From assembly GCF_030704535.1 (NCBI RefSeq), contig NC_081813.1, positions 6,476,501-6,540,500 on the forward strand: a stretch of DNA of 64,000 bases. Reading direction: 5' to 3'. The number at the start of each line of letters is the position of its first letter. Positions within the stretch are counted from its first letter, which is position 1. Source of the DNA: Vitis vinifera. Its lineage: Eukaryota; Streptophyta; Magnoliopsida; Vitales; Vitaceae. Position numbers and translations under genes: made by a program. Shown here in pieces: positions 11,308-25,334 of the stretch. The notes beneath the pieces are model-generated. The model had not been told where the DNA came from. It was given only the letters and a program-made list of their open reading frames with translations, and did not search any database.

Positions 11308-13346
11308 GATATAATTAATCATATTTAATAATAATATCATATGCATCGATAAAAAATATGAATTCTATAAATATATATTTATTATTAAATTACATTAAAT
11401 ATCATTCGACAATAATATTGTGATATTTGATTACAATATATCTAATTTTAAAATTATAATCCATTTAATTTCAATTGTATTCAATGATATTAAATAAATG
11501 ATGATATACACATAATTTTTTTTTAATATTTATATTTAATTAATATATAAATGATATAAAAAACTATTAAGAAAATTATAACAAAAGTTTTTATATTGTT
11601 AGTAATTAATTAAATAAAATTTAAAAATAAAATAAATAGAATTAATTTGTTTATAAAATATTCTTTTAATATTTTGTTTATGATAGTTTTACTATATATT
11701 TATTTGGTGTTGATATATTAACAAATGGCAAGTTAGCCTTATGGTCGTCCAAGACCATTTTTCAATTTGATATTTTGGAGGGTTTGACCATTTGATCGCG
11801 TGTTGACTAAACCGAAATATAGGCAAAAACGTTGATAAATTGATAAAAATCCGATTTTTTGATGATTTTTATTGATTTTTTCTAACATTTATTCCTTCTG
11901 ATATTTCTTCTTGTTTTTTTGTATCACCCTTAGCCGAAACACAAAATTTCGATGAAATTTCGGCTATTTTTTTATGAAATTTTCATCCATGCTAAAATCT
12001 CAACCTAAATTAGCGCACCAACTATATATTCGTTATTTTTCCCACAAGATAATCAACATATATACTCACTCCCGTTAACCTAAGCTAGTTATGCAAGGTA
12101 TCAAATGTGTGCATGCATAATAACTTCATATGCAAGGTTGAAATGGAAAGACATAATTTACTCATGAAAAACTTTTAAAGTGCCACATATTTATTTTCTA
12201 GACTTTTAAAAAAATGGAAACAAAAACAAAGGAAAATTAACCTACTCAATCCTAAACAAAAAGCGATGAGCTAAGCTTCAAGGCCTACCTCACCCCAACG
12301 GTGGGTGAGACAATAACCTATCCTATACCTTCTTAATCCATTACAAATGGGATGACCAAATCACAATGTTTTACAATTGGTTCAAGTAAAAAAAAAAAAA
12401 AGGTAATGCACTAGCCAACATAAAAGAAAATAATTAAACTAATCTTATGAAAATCTATAGATACTAAACTATCTAAAAAAAAATCATAAAATCTAAAATT
12501 TCCTCAAGGTTGAAATCATCAAGCTATGATAAACTAGTTCTGCAATTTGATTTTACATTAACAACTCGTTTCTATCAATTTTACCTTTAACATAATACTC
12601 ACAAGGCTTATCATTAGTATGCTAAAAATGAATTTGGTGATTATTGACCACTACTTCCACGATTAGTATGTTCATTACCAATGCAATCTTGCACAATTTT
12701 TTAAAATAGTAGTCAAGGTTAAATTCTTGTGCAATAATGAGGAGGTTGTACAATCAAATTCATCGAATTCTTGGTCAAAGTTAAATTTTAATTTGATACT
12801 TACATCCTTATTTTCAACTTGAAGAAAATATCAACTATCTTAGCATTGATTTCATCTAAAGCTTGATAAAGTTAGGAATTGCTCTCACTTAGGTTGGCTT
12901 CAATTTATTTTCATTGAAACTTGAATCCTTTAAGAAATTCATCTAAATTTGTTGATTGCTTGGAGCAATTTCAACATCCTTATATGAATGTTCTTGAGCA
13001 TAGGAAAACTCCAGGATTTCCTTTCCCCACGAGTTAGTTTGCTCATCACTATGTTTTGGATTTGATTATCCACCACCTTCTAAATTTCCTCCAATAAAAC
13101 TGTTGAAAAACTCAAACACTTTTCAGGTGTTCTATCAAGAAATTTTCTTTAGGAATTGGTGAGATTGAGGAGTTAAACACTTATAAAAATTTTCAAAAAT
13201 CTCCCAAAGTTATACATTAATTGGTTGATTATCATCTACAAACCCCTTGTATCTTAGCCAACATTGGTCAATATCCATATGACATTTTTAACAAAAATTT
13301 TCTATCAAATTCACTGAGAAAATTAATTCATGATGGTTGAAATAGG
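10140..13346. other. Intergenic DNA, no recognisable gene
   Basis: AT-rich, with poly-A/T runs and one long TA microsatellite. I could not find a coding exon, tRNA or clear transposon end. The stretch 12240-13340 is less AT-rich and might be old transposon sequence, but no domain is readable. Confidence 0.45.
11234..11300. repeat. (TA)n microsatellite
   Basis: Alternating TA for about 67 bp without interruption. Confidence 0.95.
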
Positions 13347-14876
13347 TGTTAGGATAGAGCCCTTAAAAGCATGACATGATGTAATAAATTTGAAATTCAT
13401 TATTTATTTAATGATGTTCCAATTTTACTTTTATCTATCCTTATTCCATGTATTATATTTTAAGCATTATGACCTGCATATTTTGTATTGTACGTGACTT
13501 GGGTGCATTAGGAGTTGTATAAAAAAACTAAGTCATGGGTTTCTTGCAAATAGATGACTTGTTCACAACTGGTTTGTGGGTTTATGCAACCTGTTAGAGG
13601 TTGTAGTGCACCACCTCCTAATTGGAAGGATGACTAGTCTTTGGTATTGAGATGGGTTTCCTATGGTGAGTGCACTAATGTGTATGGTTACACATTGGAT
13701 AGGACCTACGGTGAGTTATGACTTAAGGCTATCAAGCAGGCATGACCTCACCAAGTTACTTCATTGTGTTATCTCTCAACCTTGAGAGAATATTCAGTTT
13801 GTGCTAAAGTTAGTAGTGCCTTTGATCTACGAGTGAGATCGTAAGTTGATCATATATTCTTTATGGATTGGGTCACTATTGATGGAAGCTGATAGCAATA
13901 GGTATTCTCAATAGAGGTACCATGATATCTCATAGGATTGAGATAGTGTGTCCCCATTGGATGATCCTAAGGAAGTGTGTTCATGAAAACTATGGCCATA
14001 CTAGTTCCTTAAGTGGAACTTAACATAAGTTTTTTTAGAGCTAAGACATATTAGTTGAATACACAATAAGAGGATCTATAACTCAAGGATAGTAGAGGTA
14101 GTATTGAAAGGTTGATAGTATTCACTTTGTTAGACTATGGACACTAGTCTATGGGGAGACTAAACGTAATTGATGGTAGGTCACAGTCCCGAGTACGTAG
14201 TGTCTCATTGTTATTTACACAGGATACTAGAGTTCAGTTGATTCTTTGTAGTGAGATGTTGAATCAACTTCAAAATTGGATTCTGAGTGAACCAGTACTC
14301 CTATGGGTCCTAGTGGTCCTTGCTTCGAGCACATGTACCTTGTTGGCATGAATTATGAGAGTTGGATTGGCTTTAGGTTCACTTTTGTGCATGAGGGTGT
14401 TTTGGTAATTACACAAAGTTGCACAGGGGTCAATGAACAAGGTCTTTAGATTGAGCTAATTGATTAATCAGTAAACCCTATTAGGTTAATTAATCAATTA
14501 AGACTCATTTTGGGTTAGATTAAGTGGCCTAAGTCCATGTGAGCTTAAGTTACTTAAGCCTAGTTAGGAACCCTATAAATATGCCATAAGGCTTAGGGTT
14601 TCCATCATTTTTGGTCTTCCAATATCATCTAGAGAGAAAGAGAGCCATAGCCTCCACCCTTCTTTTCTCCTCCCTAGAAGTGTGCCAAGAACAAGGTTGA
14701 GTCATTAGGCTGAAGATTGTGAGTTTACGAGACTTCCAACGACTTCAAAGTCGTCTTCAATACTTAGAATATAAGGTTTGGGAACATCCAAAACCTAAAA
14801 GTTAGTACTTTAACCCTAAAAGATCAATTTTTTAAAAATTGGTATTGTTTTAGTTACTTAGATCTAAGTGCCAACA
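13347..14876 (+). mobile_element. Solo LTR, about 1.53 kb
   Basis: Begins TGTTAGGATAGAGCCC and ends CCAACA, so it has TG...CA ends with short inverted termini. The flanks ATAGG (13342-13346) and ATATG (14877-14881) match at 4 of 5 bases, a plausible decayed target duplication. A likely TATA (CCCTATAAATATG, near 14571-14583) and a following leader-like region fit an LTR. The same sequence occurs twice, in opposite orientations, at 58.7-61.1 kb. No internal coding region is attached. Confidence 0.7.
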
Positions 14877-15499
14877 ATATGCAAGTATAAGATTAGTATA
14901 ATAATTCATTACATAACTCATAATACATTAGCAAAAACTTAAACAATGCAACAAAATATAAATATTATACCTAAACAAACAATTAGTTTTTTCAACCAAA
15001 AGAAAGTAAACAATGTTGATCCTCAACATTGATGCCATTTTCTTGACCGTTAATTTCTATTGTAATAATACTAAAGGCTAAGACATTGGAGAAGACCAAA
15101 TCAGTCGATGAAAGCATAACTTAGAAGTCTAAGAAATATACTTGACATGGATATTTTTTACAAGATATTTATGTTTGAATTGTCTATCTCTCTAGAATTA
15201 TTCTGATTCATAGAAGCTTCTTCCCATGGTTTTCACTGTCTATTTTTAGGTTGGAGATAAACCTTTAGGCATTATTGTTGATCTATTGTCTTATCAAGTT
15301 TCTATTATATTTGGTTGATTTGCATACATGTATATTCTTCTCAAGCTTTGCTTTATACCTTAGAGTTGTTATAGGAATCTGTTCATTTTTCATGCTTTCA
15401 CAAGGCATTAAGAAAAATCTCCAATTATCTTGTTTTGTTTTCTTGATCATATCTTATCCCATATATTATTTTACCATCGATATAGTTTTTTTGTATGTA
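14877..15499. other. Intergenic DNA
   Basis: AT-rich; no reliable gene. A short open stretch at 15275-15511 is low-complexity and unsupported. Confidence 0.4.
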
Positions 15500-16660
15500 T
15501 GCAGGTTGTAGGGCTGGAAGATAAGCACTACAAAGTGATGCAAAACATTTCTTTAGTTTGGTTTTAATTGAGCGTTAATGTATGTTATGTAAACTCTATT
15601 ATGAGAGTTTAGGGGAGTTTATGTGACGATGTTTTGTCACAAAATTACCAATGGGGGAGATTGTTTGGATATTGAGTCTTATTTATATGTTGACAATTTT
15701 GTTACTTGTAATGTTTAAGAGAAGTCTTTTTAGATAGTGACTTGCTCTCCATTGAAGATCAAAGATTGTTATTCGTCTAACAGGAAGTCACGGGTATGTC
15801 AAAAGAGGTTTGACATGTGGCAAATTAGGCTAAGTTGAGGTAATAAGAGGATCGATTTTGTTTTTGAACTTAAAAGGTTTTAAAAATGAATTTTGAAATG
15901 GAGCAAGATCGCTTAAGTGACCTAGTGCTCAAGCGCTCAAGACTGCTCAAGCGAGCCATACTGCTCAAGCTCCTGAGGCACTCAAGCGATGGGCAGGTTG
16001 GCTCAAGCGGTAATGTAGATTTTACCCTGATTTTCTACCAAATTTGGTTTAGAACTCTTCCAAAACCAAAACTCTTAGGGCTTTTGCCTATAAAAACCCC
16101 CTCATTAGCTCTTAAAGGGTTAGAGATTGGAGATAGATCATTGAGAAACCTTATTTTCTTTAGAAAGAATCTCCTAGAGAGAAAAGCCTAAAGTATCACA
16201 CTATTCCTGATCTCTCATTCAAGGATTAGTTATTTGAATATTGGGTTGAATACCTTCATCCCTTGGAGAAAATGAAGTGATCCACTAGAGTAATTAAGGG
16301 TTGTTGCATCATGGACATGAATCAAGTTGTAGGTGCTAGAGAGTAAGTTTTTAGGGTAAAGTGGTTAGATAAATTTGTGTAACTTGATTTCGTATAGTGG
16401 ATTTAGATTAGTAGGTCTTAAACCTCATGGTTTTTTATTCATAGTTAGTGTAAGTGTTTTCCACAGAAAAATCCAATACCTTATTGTTTATACTTTCTAT
16501 ATTTGATATTCTGTTTGAATTACCTATAATTAATAGAAAAAGATTGTTCCTAACATCTCACAGGGTAAAAGAATAGGGTATAACATATAAATCTTTACAA
16601 AAAAATTTTAAATGACCCATTCACCAACACCCCCCCTTTGGGTGTTTTCTATTGGACTTC
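15500..16660 (+). mobile_element. LTR-retroelement 3' remnant (repeat family R1, copy 1)
   Basis: A purine-rich tract (AATGGGGGAGAT, 15649-15660) is followed by a TGTTTGGAT start at about 15661. The sequence then runs about 960 bp to CCCATTCA at 16623. That is the organisation of a polypurine tract plus LTR. Diverged copies lie at 37035-37680 (start missing) and 40169-40965. No coding domain remains. The superfamily is not certain. Confidence 0.55.
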
Positions 16661-18629
16661 CAGTTTTTCAATTTTCATATTTCTTTGGAAGCTATTTTAA
16701 TTAACTCTTGGGTGCAAATAAAATGTGTTGACCCTAGTTTTAGACTATTCTTATTTTTATTTTCAAAATATACCAAAAATATATTTGGATGGTATTTTTC
16801 CATTTTGATTTTGTGGAGAATTGAGCTCAAAAAAAAAAACAAAAAAAGTAAAAACATTAGCCTATGTTAGGTTTAGAAAATATTTTCTAGTTTTTGTTTT
16901 AAAAAAATAATTTTCATTTTTTATATTTTTCTTTCCTTCAAAATATGTTTTGTTAGAAAAAATGATTTTTTTTTTAAATGAAAATTGGGAAACCTTTATT
17001 ACTAATTTGTTTTACATGAAAAAAATAATGAAATTAATCAAATTATATTTGTTGATTATTCCTTTTTTTTTTCTCTACTAATTATTCTAATAATATAATA
17101 AAAACTATAATATGTCTATAATTGATAAAGAAATTGACCATTTGTGCTTTTTTTTTTTTGGTATTGATGCTTTCATATGAAAAATAATTAACTAAGTAAA
17201 TTGTTTTTGTTTATTATTTTTTTATTTACTCTATTAGTTATTTTAATAGTATATATACAATATTTTTATATTCGCTTTATATATTTCCTTTAAGAAAAAG
17301 AAGAGGACCATAATATTGTAATATTATTGATAAATATATGCATTCCTTTTATATATGTTAAATTATTTTATTCACCTCTATGTTTTCTTTTTCTTTTTTT
17401 AAAAAATAGTCCTACTTTTCTTAAGAAATTTTTGAAAACACCAAATCGTTGTTTTCAAAATTTTCATTTTTTAAACTCATTTTTTTAGAAAAATAAAATA
17501 TATAGAAAATAAGACTCTATTTGGTAATTATTTTTAAAATATAGTTTTTTGAACAAAAAAAACTAGAAAACCATATTTTGCAATTAGAAAATAGGTTGTT
17601 TTTCATAAACCATATTTTGAAAACACCAAATCGTTGTTTTCAAAATTTTCATTTTTTAAACTCATTTTTTTAGAAAAATAAAATATATAGAAAATAAGAC
17701 TCTATTTGGTAATTATTTTAAAATATAGTTTTCTGAACAAAAAAACTAGAAAACCATATTTTGCAATTAGAAAATAGGTTGTTTTCATAAAACATTTTTT
17801 TTTCTTCTTGTTTTCACTTGTTTCTTAAAGGGTTTTTTTTTTTTTTAATAATTATACAAATTTACAAAATGGTTAAAAATAAAATACTATATGCAAAATT
17901 TATTTCAAAATATATTTTAAAACATAGAAAAACAAGTTATTAACATTTTAGTTTTCCAAATAGACTTTTGTTCTACAAAATATCACATTAACAGTTTTCA
18001 AGGTTATTTTCTAAAACAAAAATCTGTTTGTAACTTGAAATGTTCTTTTAACTTATTTTCTATGTTTTAAAAAATAATTTTTCTATGTAGTGCATTACTT
18101 TAGCCATTTTTTATATTTATCCAATTATTTTATAAAATAACTATCCAAAAACAAGATAAAACAACTAAAAACAATAAAAATATGTTCTCTAAAAGCATTT
18201 TGTTTTTTATTTTTAAGAATAGAAAACTATTTTATGTTTTTTGGTCCCCAATTGTGTTTTCCTTTTTTTAATTTTGAAGAACAAAAATTGTTCTGAAAAG
18301 TAGTTATCAAACATGGCCTAACTAAAACATATTCTCCAATTTGTTTTTTTGTACTTTTAGAAAAGTGAAAATATCAAAAATTAAAAAAGAATAAATCACA
18401 TAAAAGACCATATAGTATCCATATATATATAACTTCTTTTACATGGAAGAAATAGATTTCATTTTTTAAAAACAATTTTCACTTTGAGAGATCAAATATA
18501 TTTTCAAGAAAGAAATATAGAAACTAAAAACTCTTTTGGTAAATAAAAATAAGAAAACTAAGAAAAATGTTTTCTAAACTAAATGCAATCTTAAATTTGA
18601 AAGAAGAATTTGGGGTTATTAGTTATTTT
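16661..18629. other. AT-rich intergenic DNA, possibly a decayed hAT-type MITE
   Basis: Sequence near 17512 (CTATTTGGTAATTATTTTT) and the inverse of 18296-18325 (ATGTTTGATAACTACTTTT) resemble each other, like weak terminal inverted repeats. The similarity is only partial and no target duplication was confirmed. No gene was seen. Confidence 0.3.
17434..17800. repeat. Tandem duplication of about 185 bp
   Basis: The block starting GAAAACACCAAATCGTTG at 17434 is repeated at 17619 nearly perfectly through 17793, with small changes in homopolymer lengths only. The duplication is therefore recent. Confidence 0.92.
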
Positions 18630-19130
18630 TAGGGGTGCAACTTGGGTGGGGTTGGATTCCACCCGAACCTAACTTGACATTTGAGCAGGTTTAGATAATT
18701 ATTTTTATTACTTTGGTTGCATTTAGGTTTTTTTTTTAAATTCGAACTCAATTTCAGTTGAACTTGAGCCTAACTCAAACTTTATTTTATATTTTTATTA
18801 TATTTATAATATATATTATCCTATGTAATATTTATTTTCTTTTTAAATTTTTAATAAAAGTTATATCAAACTATAACTATATCATATATCATTTACATTT
18901 TTTAAGTTATATAAATTTATATTTACTTTTTTGCTACTATCGTAAAATTTCATCTTATAAAAAGTTTTTAAAAAACAATGTGAATGGATTTTGAATCATA
19001 TAACTTGATCAACAAGACTAACCCGATCAACTAAACTCAACTTGAGCTTAGAAAAAAGATGTTGAATTGGATTTGGGTTGAGTGTACTTTGGGTTAGAGG
19101 TGAAGTTAAGGTTGGTTTAAGTTATAGCCA
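18630..19130. repeat. Dispersed repeat, copy A (TIR-like element family)
   Basis: Starts with GGGGTGCAACTTGGGTGG and carries text about lines of ACTTGATCAACAAGAC, then ends in GGTTTAAGTT-like sequence. Related sequence recurs at 24540-24800 and 54600-55560. The far end of the last copy (ACCCATCTAAGTTGTAACCC) is the near inverse of this start. That suggests a terminal-inverted-repeat, non-coding element. Confidence 0.45.
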
Positions 19131-19819
19131 TATCAAAATGTTTGTACTTTTTATATTATTTTATTTCTATTTCAATTTTTTCATCAACAGATCTAATAAA
19201 GAAGAATGCATTCTTTAGGGATGTAAATTTTTTTAAAACTTTTCTACACAACCAAGTTATATATACTCTCTCTTTCTTTTATTTATTTATTTATTTATAT
19301 TTTTCCTTCCAAATTTCTTTCCTTTAAAGTTTCAAGGATCCCAATATAGGCAATTTATAGGGATTTCCCAAGAAAATATCTAATAAAAAATTTATTGATA
19401 TCAATAATAATAACAAAAAGTAGTAAATGGGTAGTAGAAATGTGTTCAATATCTTATAAACATGAAATTAAGGAAACAACAAATGCCAATTAGCAAATAT
19501 TTTTACATCCTTTTGGAAATATCTACAACTTTTAAAAAAAAATTATATGATGATGATCTCCAATAATCTTTGTAGATGGAAAACATGTCAATTAAAGCAT
19601 GGTTATTTAAAAGATATCTACCACATAATAAAATATGGATATTAACAACAATAAGGTAAAACAAAAAAAATATGGAATTAAAAATATTCGAATATTTTTC
19701 TATATAATAAAATGTTATCAAATTCGATATAGTAATCAGTATTAGCAATCATGATAGCTAACTATGTCAGATATTCGTTCTACTCTTCCAAGTATATACC
19801 ATGCTCTACTAACTAAAAA

Positions 19820-19855
<36 letters not shown>

Positions 19856-20227
19856 GTTATTATCGTTGTTGTTGGTATTATTATTATTATCATTATCATT
19901 TATAATATAATAATAAAATAACTTATAACAATAATTTCAACAAATAATGAATACCAAACAAAAGTTATGTCAAACGTTTTATGAAAAATTAAAATATTAA
20001 ATATTAGTTAGCTCAACAAAATGAAAGGAGAAGGTATGGACATTCAAATAACTTTCTAGAAACAATTAATATAGAGAAAAATTTTATGTTAAATACGTAT
20101 TAAATTACAAAATTGAAATGTCAATTAGATAGTGTACTAACAATCATTGACAATAGGAAAATGTACAAAATCAATCATATATGGAAACATCTAATGTATA
20201 CCACAACCACATAGCTTCCAACCCTAT
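19131..20227. other. Upstream region of the first PG copy
   Basis: AT-rich. It contains a (TTA)n run at about 19820-19856. Much of it is shared with 24800-25330 upstream of the second PG copy, so it belongs to the duplicated unit. No separate gene was seen. Confidence 0.5.
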
Positions 20228-20235
20228 TATATAAA
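20228..20235 (+). promoter_or_regulatory. TATA box of PG copy 1
   Basis: TATATAAA about 76 bp upstream of the ATG at 20311. The same position relative to the ATG holds for the other three PG copies with a preserved 5' end, which supports the call. Confidence 0.7.
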
Positions 20236-20310
20236 CAGGAATATCAGTGGTTATAACACAAACGTAAGGCTTTGTAGTACTACTGATAGTGTGGTTTACT
20301 GTGAAGATAG

Positions 20311-22326
20311 GATGGTGAGCATCCCTCTCGCCAACAGGAAGGTACATAGTAGAATGACCTTACATATTCAGCTAGGTTTTATCTTTACTCCTAAATTTTA
20401 AATGTTTCGAGGACTACCTAAATTCTTACAAATGAGAATGTATTAATGGCTTATGAACGCAGGATCGTTTCTCCATCTTTATTTTATGCATGGTAACATT
20501 ATCCAGCTTGAGCAGTACCACCAATGCAGACTCGCCTTGTTTTGATGTGATGAATTATGGAGCTCTTGGTGATGGAAAAACCGATGATTCTCAGGTAATT
20601 ATCCCTTTCTCTCTGTGTTGGTACTGAGAATTTAGCTAGAAGATCTAGAGGATGGTGATTGAATCCTTTAGTTAGCAATATCATCATATTTTTATATGCC
20701 CGTTTGTACTATTTATGAAGAATTTGGAGACTAATGGATACTGCACTTTCAGCTCTTTTTGTTTGTATTATATAGGAGACTTAACCAAAGAGGATAAAAA
20801 GATAGAGAAGATATCATTTATGTTCCATGTATGTACAGGCATTTCTGAAGGCGTGGAATGAAACCTGCAAAGTTCAATCACAAAATGCTACCCTTAATAT
20901 ACCAACAAAGACATTCTTATTGAATCCTGTCATATTTTCGGGTCCATGTGCGCCCACCTGTATCAATGTTCAGGTGATTAATTTATTGACACTATAGAGA
21001 ACTAAATAATGTTTTATTCAAATTGATAAAGCATCGTATGCATTCGATCATCCTCAAATTCTATTTGAAATGTACCCTAAATTTTCAACATAATAGAATT
21101 CAAAACCTGAATTTAGAAGGTCACTGATGGAGATTGGTCTCTTCTTTTTTCATGATATTTTCCACAGTTAGCAGGAAAAATTATTGTGAACACTGATCAA
21201 TCCCTACACTCAGACAATCATTGGCTCTGCTTCTCACATGTGAAAGGGCTTGCTTTGACCAGAAATGGAACTACAGATGGCCAAGGGACAGGTTCATGGG
21301 AAGAGAAAAACACGAGAGTAACTGTAAGTAGAAGACGTTTTCATTATCTTTCAATCATTTTTTCTTCGATAGAAATATTTTATTGAAATCAAAGTTATAT
21401 ACATGGCATGACAGGCACTGAAATTTAATTATTGCGAAGACCTTGAACTTAAAGGATTGACACATATCAATCCCCAAAAGTCCCATATCTCTTTGCACAA
21501 CTGTGATGGAGAAAACGTCTCTAACATCACTACAAGTGCCCCTGAAGATAGCCCTAACACAGATGGCATTGATATTAGTTGCTATGGTATCAGGTAAGTG
21601 AAATACAAATATTCAAATTTTAGAGCAATGAAGTGAAATATAAGAACTAAAATTCACATTGTTACAGCATTGGATCACTAGGAGACCCTACGGAAGGTAC
21701 CTTCGACACAGTGTCAAAAGTATATGTGCAGAGTTGTAATTTTACAGGACAAAACACTACTGGAGTTAGGATCAAGACATGGCAGGTTGTTACTACAACA
21801 TGGTTCTTGACTGGCAACTTAGAGCTAAAAGCACAAATTTTTTATACATTGGTGTACTTCTACAGGGAGGGCATGGAGAAGTAAAGAATATAACATATCA
21901 AGACATTACATTCAACAATATCGCTAGACCAATTGTCATTGATCAATTTTACTGTCCTGACGGTGCCTGCAAACACAACAACAATGTAAGGCGTGGATCC
22001 CTTCCCAATTTTTAATATTTAATTCCATTCAGTTTGAGACACAATTTGCTGACGATCTCTTTTTCTCATTGTCACAAAATGTTGAAGATGAATACCAGTG
22101 CATTGGCAATAAGCAATGTCTCATATACCAGAATCAGCGGGACGTCAAGTAGAGACAAGGTGGTATCTTTGCTTTGCGGTGACAAAAATTCCTGCACCAA
22201 TATGTGCTTGATGATGTCCACATAAAGAGCTCAGATCCATCAGAGTCGGCTTATGCTAATTGTCTTAATGTTAATGGAACAGCATCCGATGTACAACCTT
22301 CTGCTGATAAGTGCTTGAGTTCCTGA
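20311..22326 (+). pseudogene. Polygalacturonase (GH28) pseudogene, tandem copy 1
   Basis: Inferred exons: 20311-20340 (or only the ATG 20311-20313), 20463-20594, 20839-20973, 21168-21323, 21415-21593, 21668-21785, 21866-21985, 22088-22326. GH28 enzymes hydrolyse pectin homogalacturonan in the cell wall. A hydrophobic leader (FSIFILCMVTLSSLSS), SPNTDGID and the substrate-binding GVRIKTWQ are present. Two defects are visible against copy 2. First, sequence running from just after GIDI through an intron to just before GIR is missing. This removes the GDDCIAI catalytic motif and turns GHG into YG, yet keeps the frame and the downstream donor. Second, one base is lost near 22203 in the last exon, which gives an early stop at about 22225. 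The catalytic acids are gone, so no activity is expected. Confidence 0.92.
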
Positions 22327-24539
22327 GCAACCATTCATTTAGGACTCCATGGACGTAAAGAGTTATTTTAGTTTAGAACCCATTTGCATATGGTATTTGT
22401 TCCATGTCTCATGTAGTGATTCTTATGTAGTAACTTAATGATAAGGGTTTTGAGGGCCGGTTTCATAAAACTATTATTTGTTTTTTTTCTTATGAACAAA
22501 AAGCAAACAAATTTCTCTGATTTATATAGAATTTATGGAATTATTAATAATGTTTCAAGAATCAAACCACTCATTAAATCAAAATTGATGTTGAGTTAAA
22601 TTTATTAGTCGAAACAATATTGGATTATGATTCATTGGTCCTACTTGGTTTAACTACAATAATCGAGTTGTGATACATAATTATATATTATTAAAAATAG
22701 AAATAATTATGAAAAGTTAGAAATGTACCTTATTTAACATTTACAAATCAAATCATCCTAAGGATAGAATGTGCATGTATTGATATTTCTTATTTTTTAA
22801 ATGCTACTATAAGTATGATATATACAACAATGAAAACAAATTTTATTATATAACTTCATTCACATTTCAATAGCTATATACTTGATCAAGATCATTTATA
22901 GTGTTTTTCCGAAATTAAAAAAGACAAAAGAGTAAATAGAAACACAAAAATCTAGGTATAATTAAATTATAAATGTCTAACCAATTTCAATTCTCCTTAT
23001 ATATGACTTATTATATTCATCTTGCTAAGAGAGTTGCAAGTGTTTGTTCTCAAAACAAAGATAAATATAAGAGGAGGAAGGACATTTTTGTAGCAAAAAC
23101 TTTTGGTTTTGAATGCAAAAATAAATGTAACTTGAGGAATAATACTTCGGTAGAAAAAACTTTTGTTTCCCAATACAAAAATAAATATAAGTTGAGGAAT
23201 ACTTTTGTAGCAAAAACTATTTTAGCATAAAAACAAATCCATGGCATGGTTATTTGAACATGTTCGTGTCTAATTAATTTTAGATATGAATAAAAAAAAT
23301 TAAATTCATTTGCCTAAAGTTTTCTTGAATAACAAATAGGTTTTCTTCTACTCCGATGATTCGAACCCATAACCCTTTGCTAAGAAGAAGTATGTTTTCT
23401 TTAATTTTTTTTCACATCTTGATTATGATCACCTCTCCATCTCTCTCTTTTTCTTCCATTTTGCTTGATATCGAAATTATCTTTGGTTAGTGTGGAAGTA
23501 TAGGCTACACAGATTGTTAATATTCATTGATTGGATGATTATTGAAGATGATTGATTGTTTATGCCTAAGATCTATTTTACTCCTTGTTTCCAAACAAAA
23601 ACCTACTTCCACTTTGCTTGACTCGCTAACCTTTGTGATGAAAAAAATGGAATCAAAGCACTCAATGTCCTAACAATATTTTGATGTTTGTATAATTAAC
23701 TTCTTAAACTTGTCAAACAAATTTAATTTGGACTTAACATCATTGTTCAATTAAGAGATCTAAATTAGTTTTTACATAGGTTCCATTTTGACCCTATTTT
23801 GGGTACTTGAATGGATTCTACAAAATTAAATTTTTTTCTTAACTTCATTAATTTTGTTTGTTTTTTCTTTTAATCTACACTTCTTAAAGTTAGTTTTAGG
23901 ACCATGTTTTGTTAAAAAAACATTTTTCCAAGTGGAATTTTTTTTTTCCTTCACCTACTACATTAACATGTTCTATAGTTAGGGGCGGTTTAGCTTGTTT
24001 TAAATATACTCGTTGTACAATTTAATCATGTCACTCTTTTTCTTGTAATATAGACATACTGAATGTATTTTATAATTTTTTTTCTTGATTTTATCATATT
24101 TCTAGGGTAGTCAAATAAATTCATTTTGATATGTTATTGAAATTTGCTTTATTTCTTACCAATGTGGTTTTGAATTAATTTGGTATTAAATGGGACCTAA
24201 TTACATAACTTGGTGACACATAGGAGATTGTCCAAATTTGTTATTATGAAAATCCTTTTCTAGATATTATTTTAAGATTTATTTTGTAAGTTCCTTTGTT
24301 CCAGTCATATGTTGATTGTTCTATATAATGTCCTTATTGTGAATTAATTTGGTGTTAAATGGGACAAAATTAAATAATTTGACCTTTTGGATTTATGTTG
24401 TAAATTCTTTTGTTTTGGTTGTATTTTTTGAATATTTTGTATAGTGTCCTTATTATGAATTAATCTAGTACTAATTGACACATAATTAAATAATTTAAGC
24501 CCTTATATTATGATTTAAACATATTCAAAATGTTGTACA
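22327..24539. other. Intergenic DNA between PG copies 1 and 2
   Basis: AT-rich. The first about 950 bp match the 3' flank of PG copy 2 (27707-28540), so they belong to the duplicated unit. The rest holds no recognisable gene. Confidence 0.55.
23049..23221. repeat. Minisatellite, unit about 60 bp, three copies
   Basis: Three diverged units, each CAAAA-AAATAAATATAAG followed by a GAGGAA block and a GTAGCAAAAACTTTT block. The matching 3' flank of PG copy 2 has only two units (28376-28492), so unit number changed after duplication. Confidence 0.8.
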
Positions 24540-24800
24540 TTTTTTCTACTATTCTAAAATTTTGGCATATAAAAGGTTTTTAAAAAATTGTATGAATGAA
24601 TTTTGAATCATATAATTTGATCAACAAGACCAACTTGATCAACCAAATTCAACCTGAGCTTAGAAAAATGATGATGGATTAGGTTTGGAATGAGTGTATT
24701 TCAAGTTAGTGATTGAGTTAGACTGGGCTTAGGTTGATTATTTCTTAGTTAAGTTAGGGTCAGCTTATGTCCTAGTGATTTCAATGTGTTTGTACATTTT
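24540..24800. repeat. Dispersed repeat, copy B (partial)
   Basis: Matches 18936-19130 (ATCATATAATTTGATCAACAAG and following text). It marks the upstream edge of the second duplicated PG unit. Confidence 0.6.
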
Positions 24801-25334
24801 ATATTATTTCATGTCTTTTTAATTTTTTTTTCTTTCAACAAATCTAGTAAAGAAGAATGCATTCTTTGGGAATGCAAGTTTTGTTTTTTTCTATAAAAAA
24901 AAAAAAAAAAAAAAAACTTTCTACCCAACCAAATTAAAGAAAAAAAAAATTATATTTTCTTTTCTTTTGGTACTTTTTTTTTTCTATTTTTCTTTTTGGG
25001 GATTTCTTTCCTTTAAACTTTCAATGATCCAAATAAAGACATTTTATTTCAATTTAAAAGAAAATCTCTAATTAAAAAAAATGATTGGTATCAATAATAA
25101 TAACAAAAAGTAGTAAATGGGTAGACAGAAATGTGTCAAATATCTTATAAAAATGGAAGGAAGTAACAAATGTAAATTAGTAAATGTTGTTCAATGTCCT
25201 TATATACATTGATCTTGTTCATATATTTATGGAAATATCATCCATCCATACCACACTTCATGCCTTAAAAAAACATTGTATATATTTCGGATATCATAAT
25301 CTTTTTATACTGAAAATACGACTTGAAAACCTAT

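Noticed and set aside
17512..18325. A definite hAT transposon
   Set aside because: Terminal inverted repeats are only weakly similar, and no 8-bp duplication or transposase was found.
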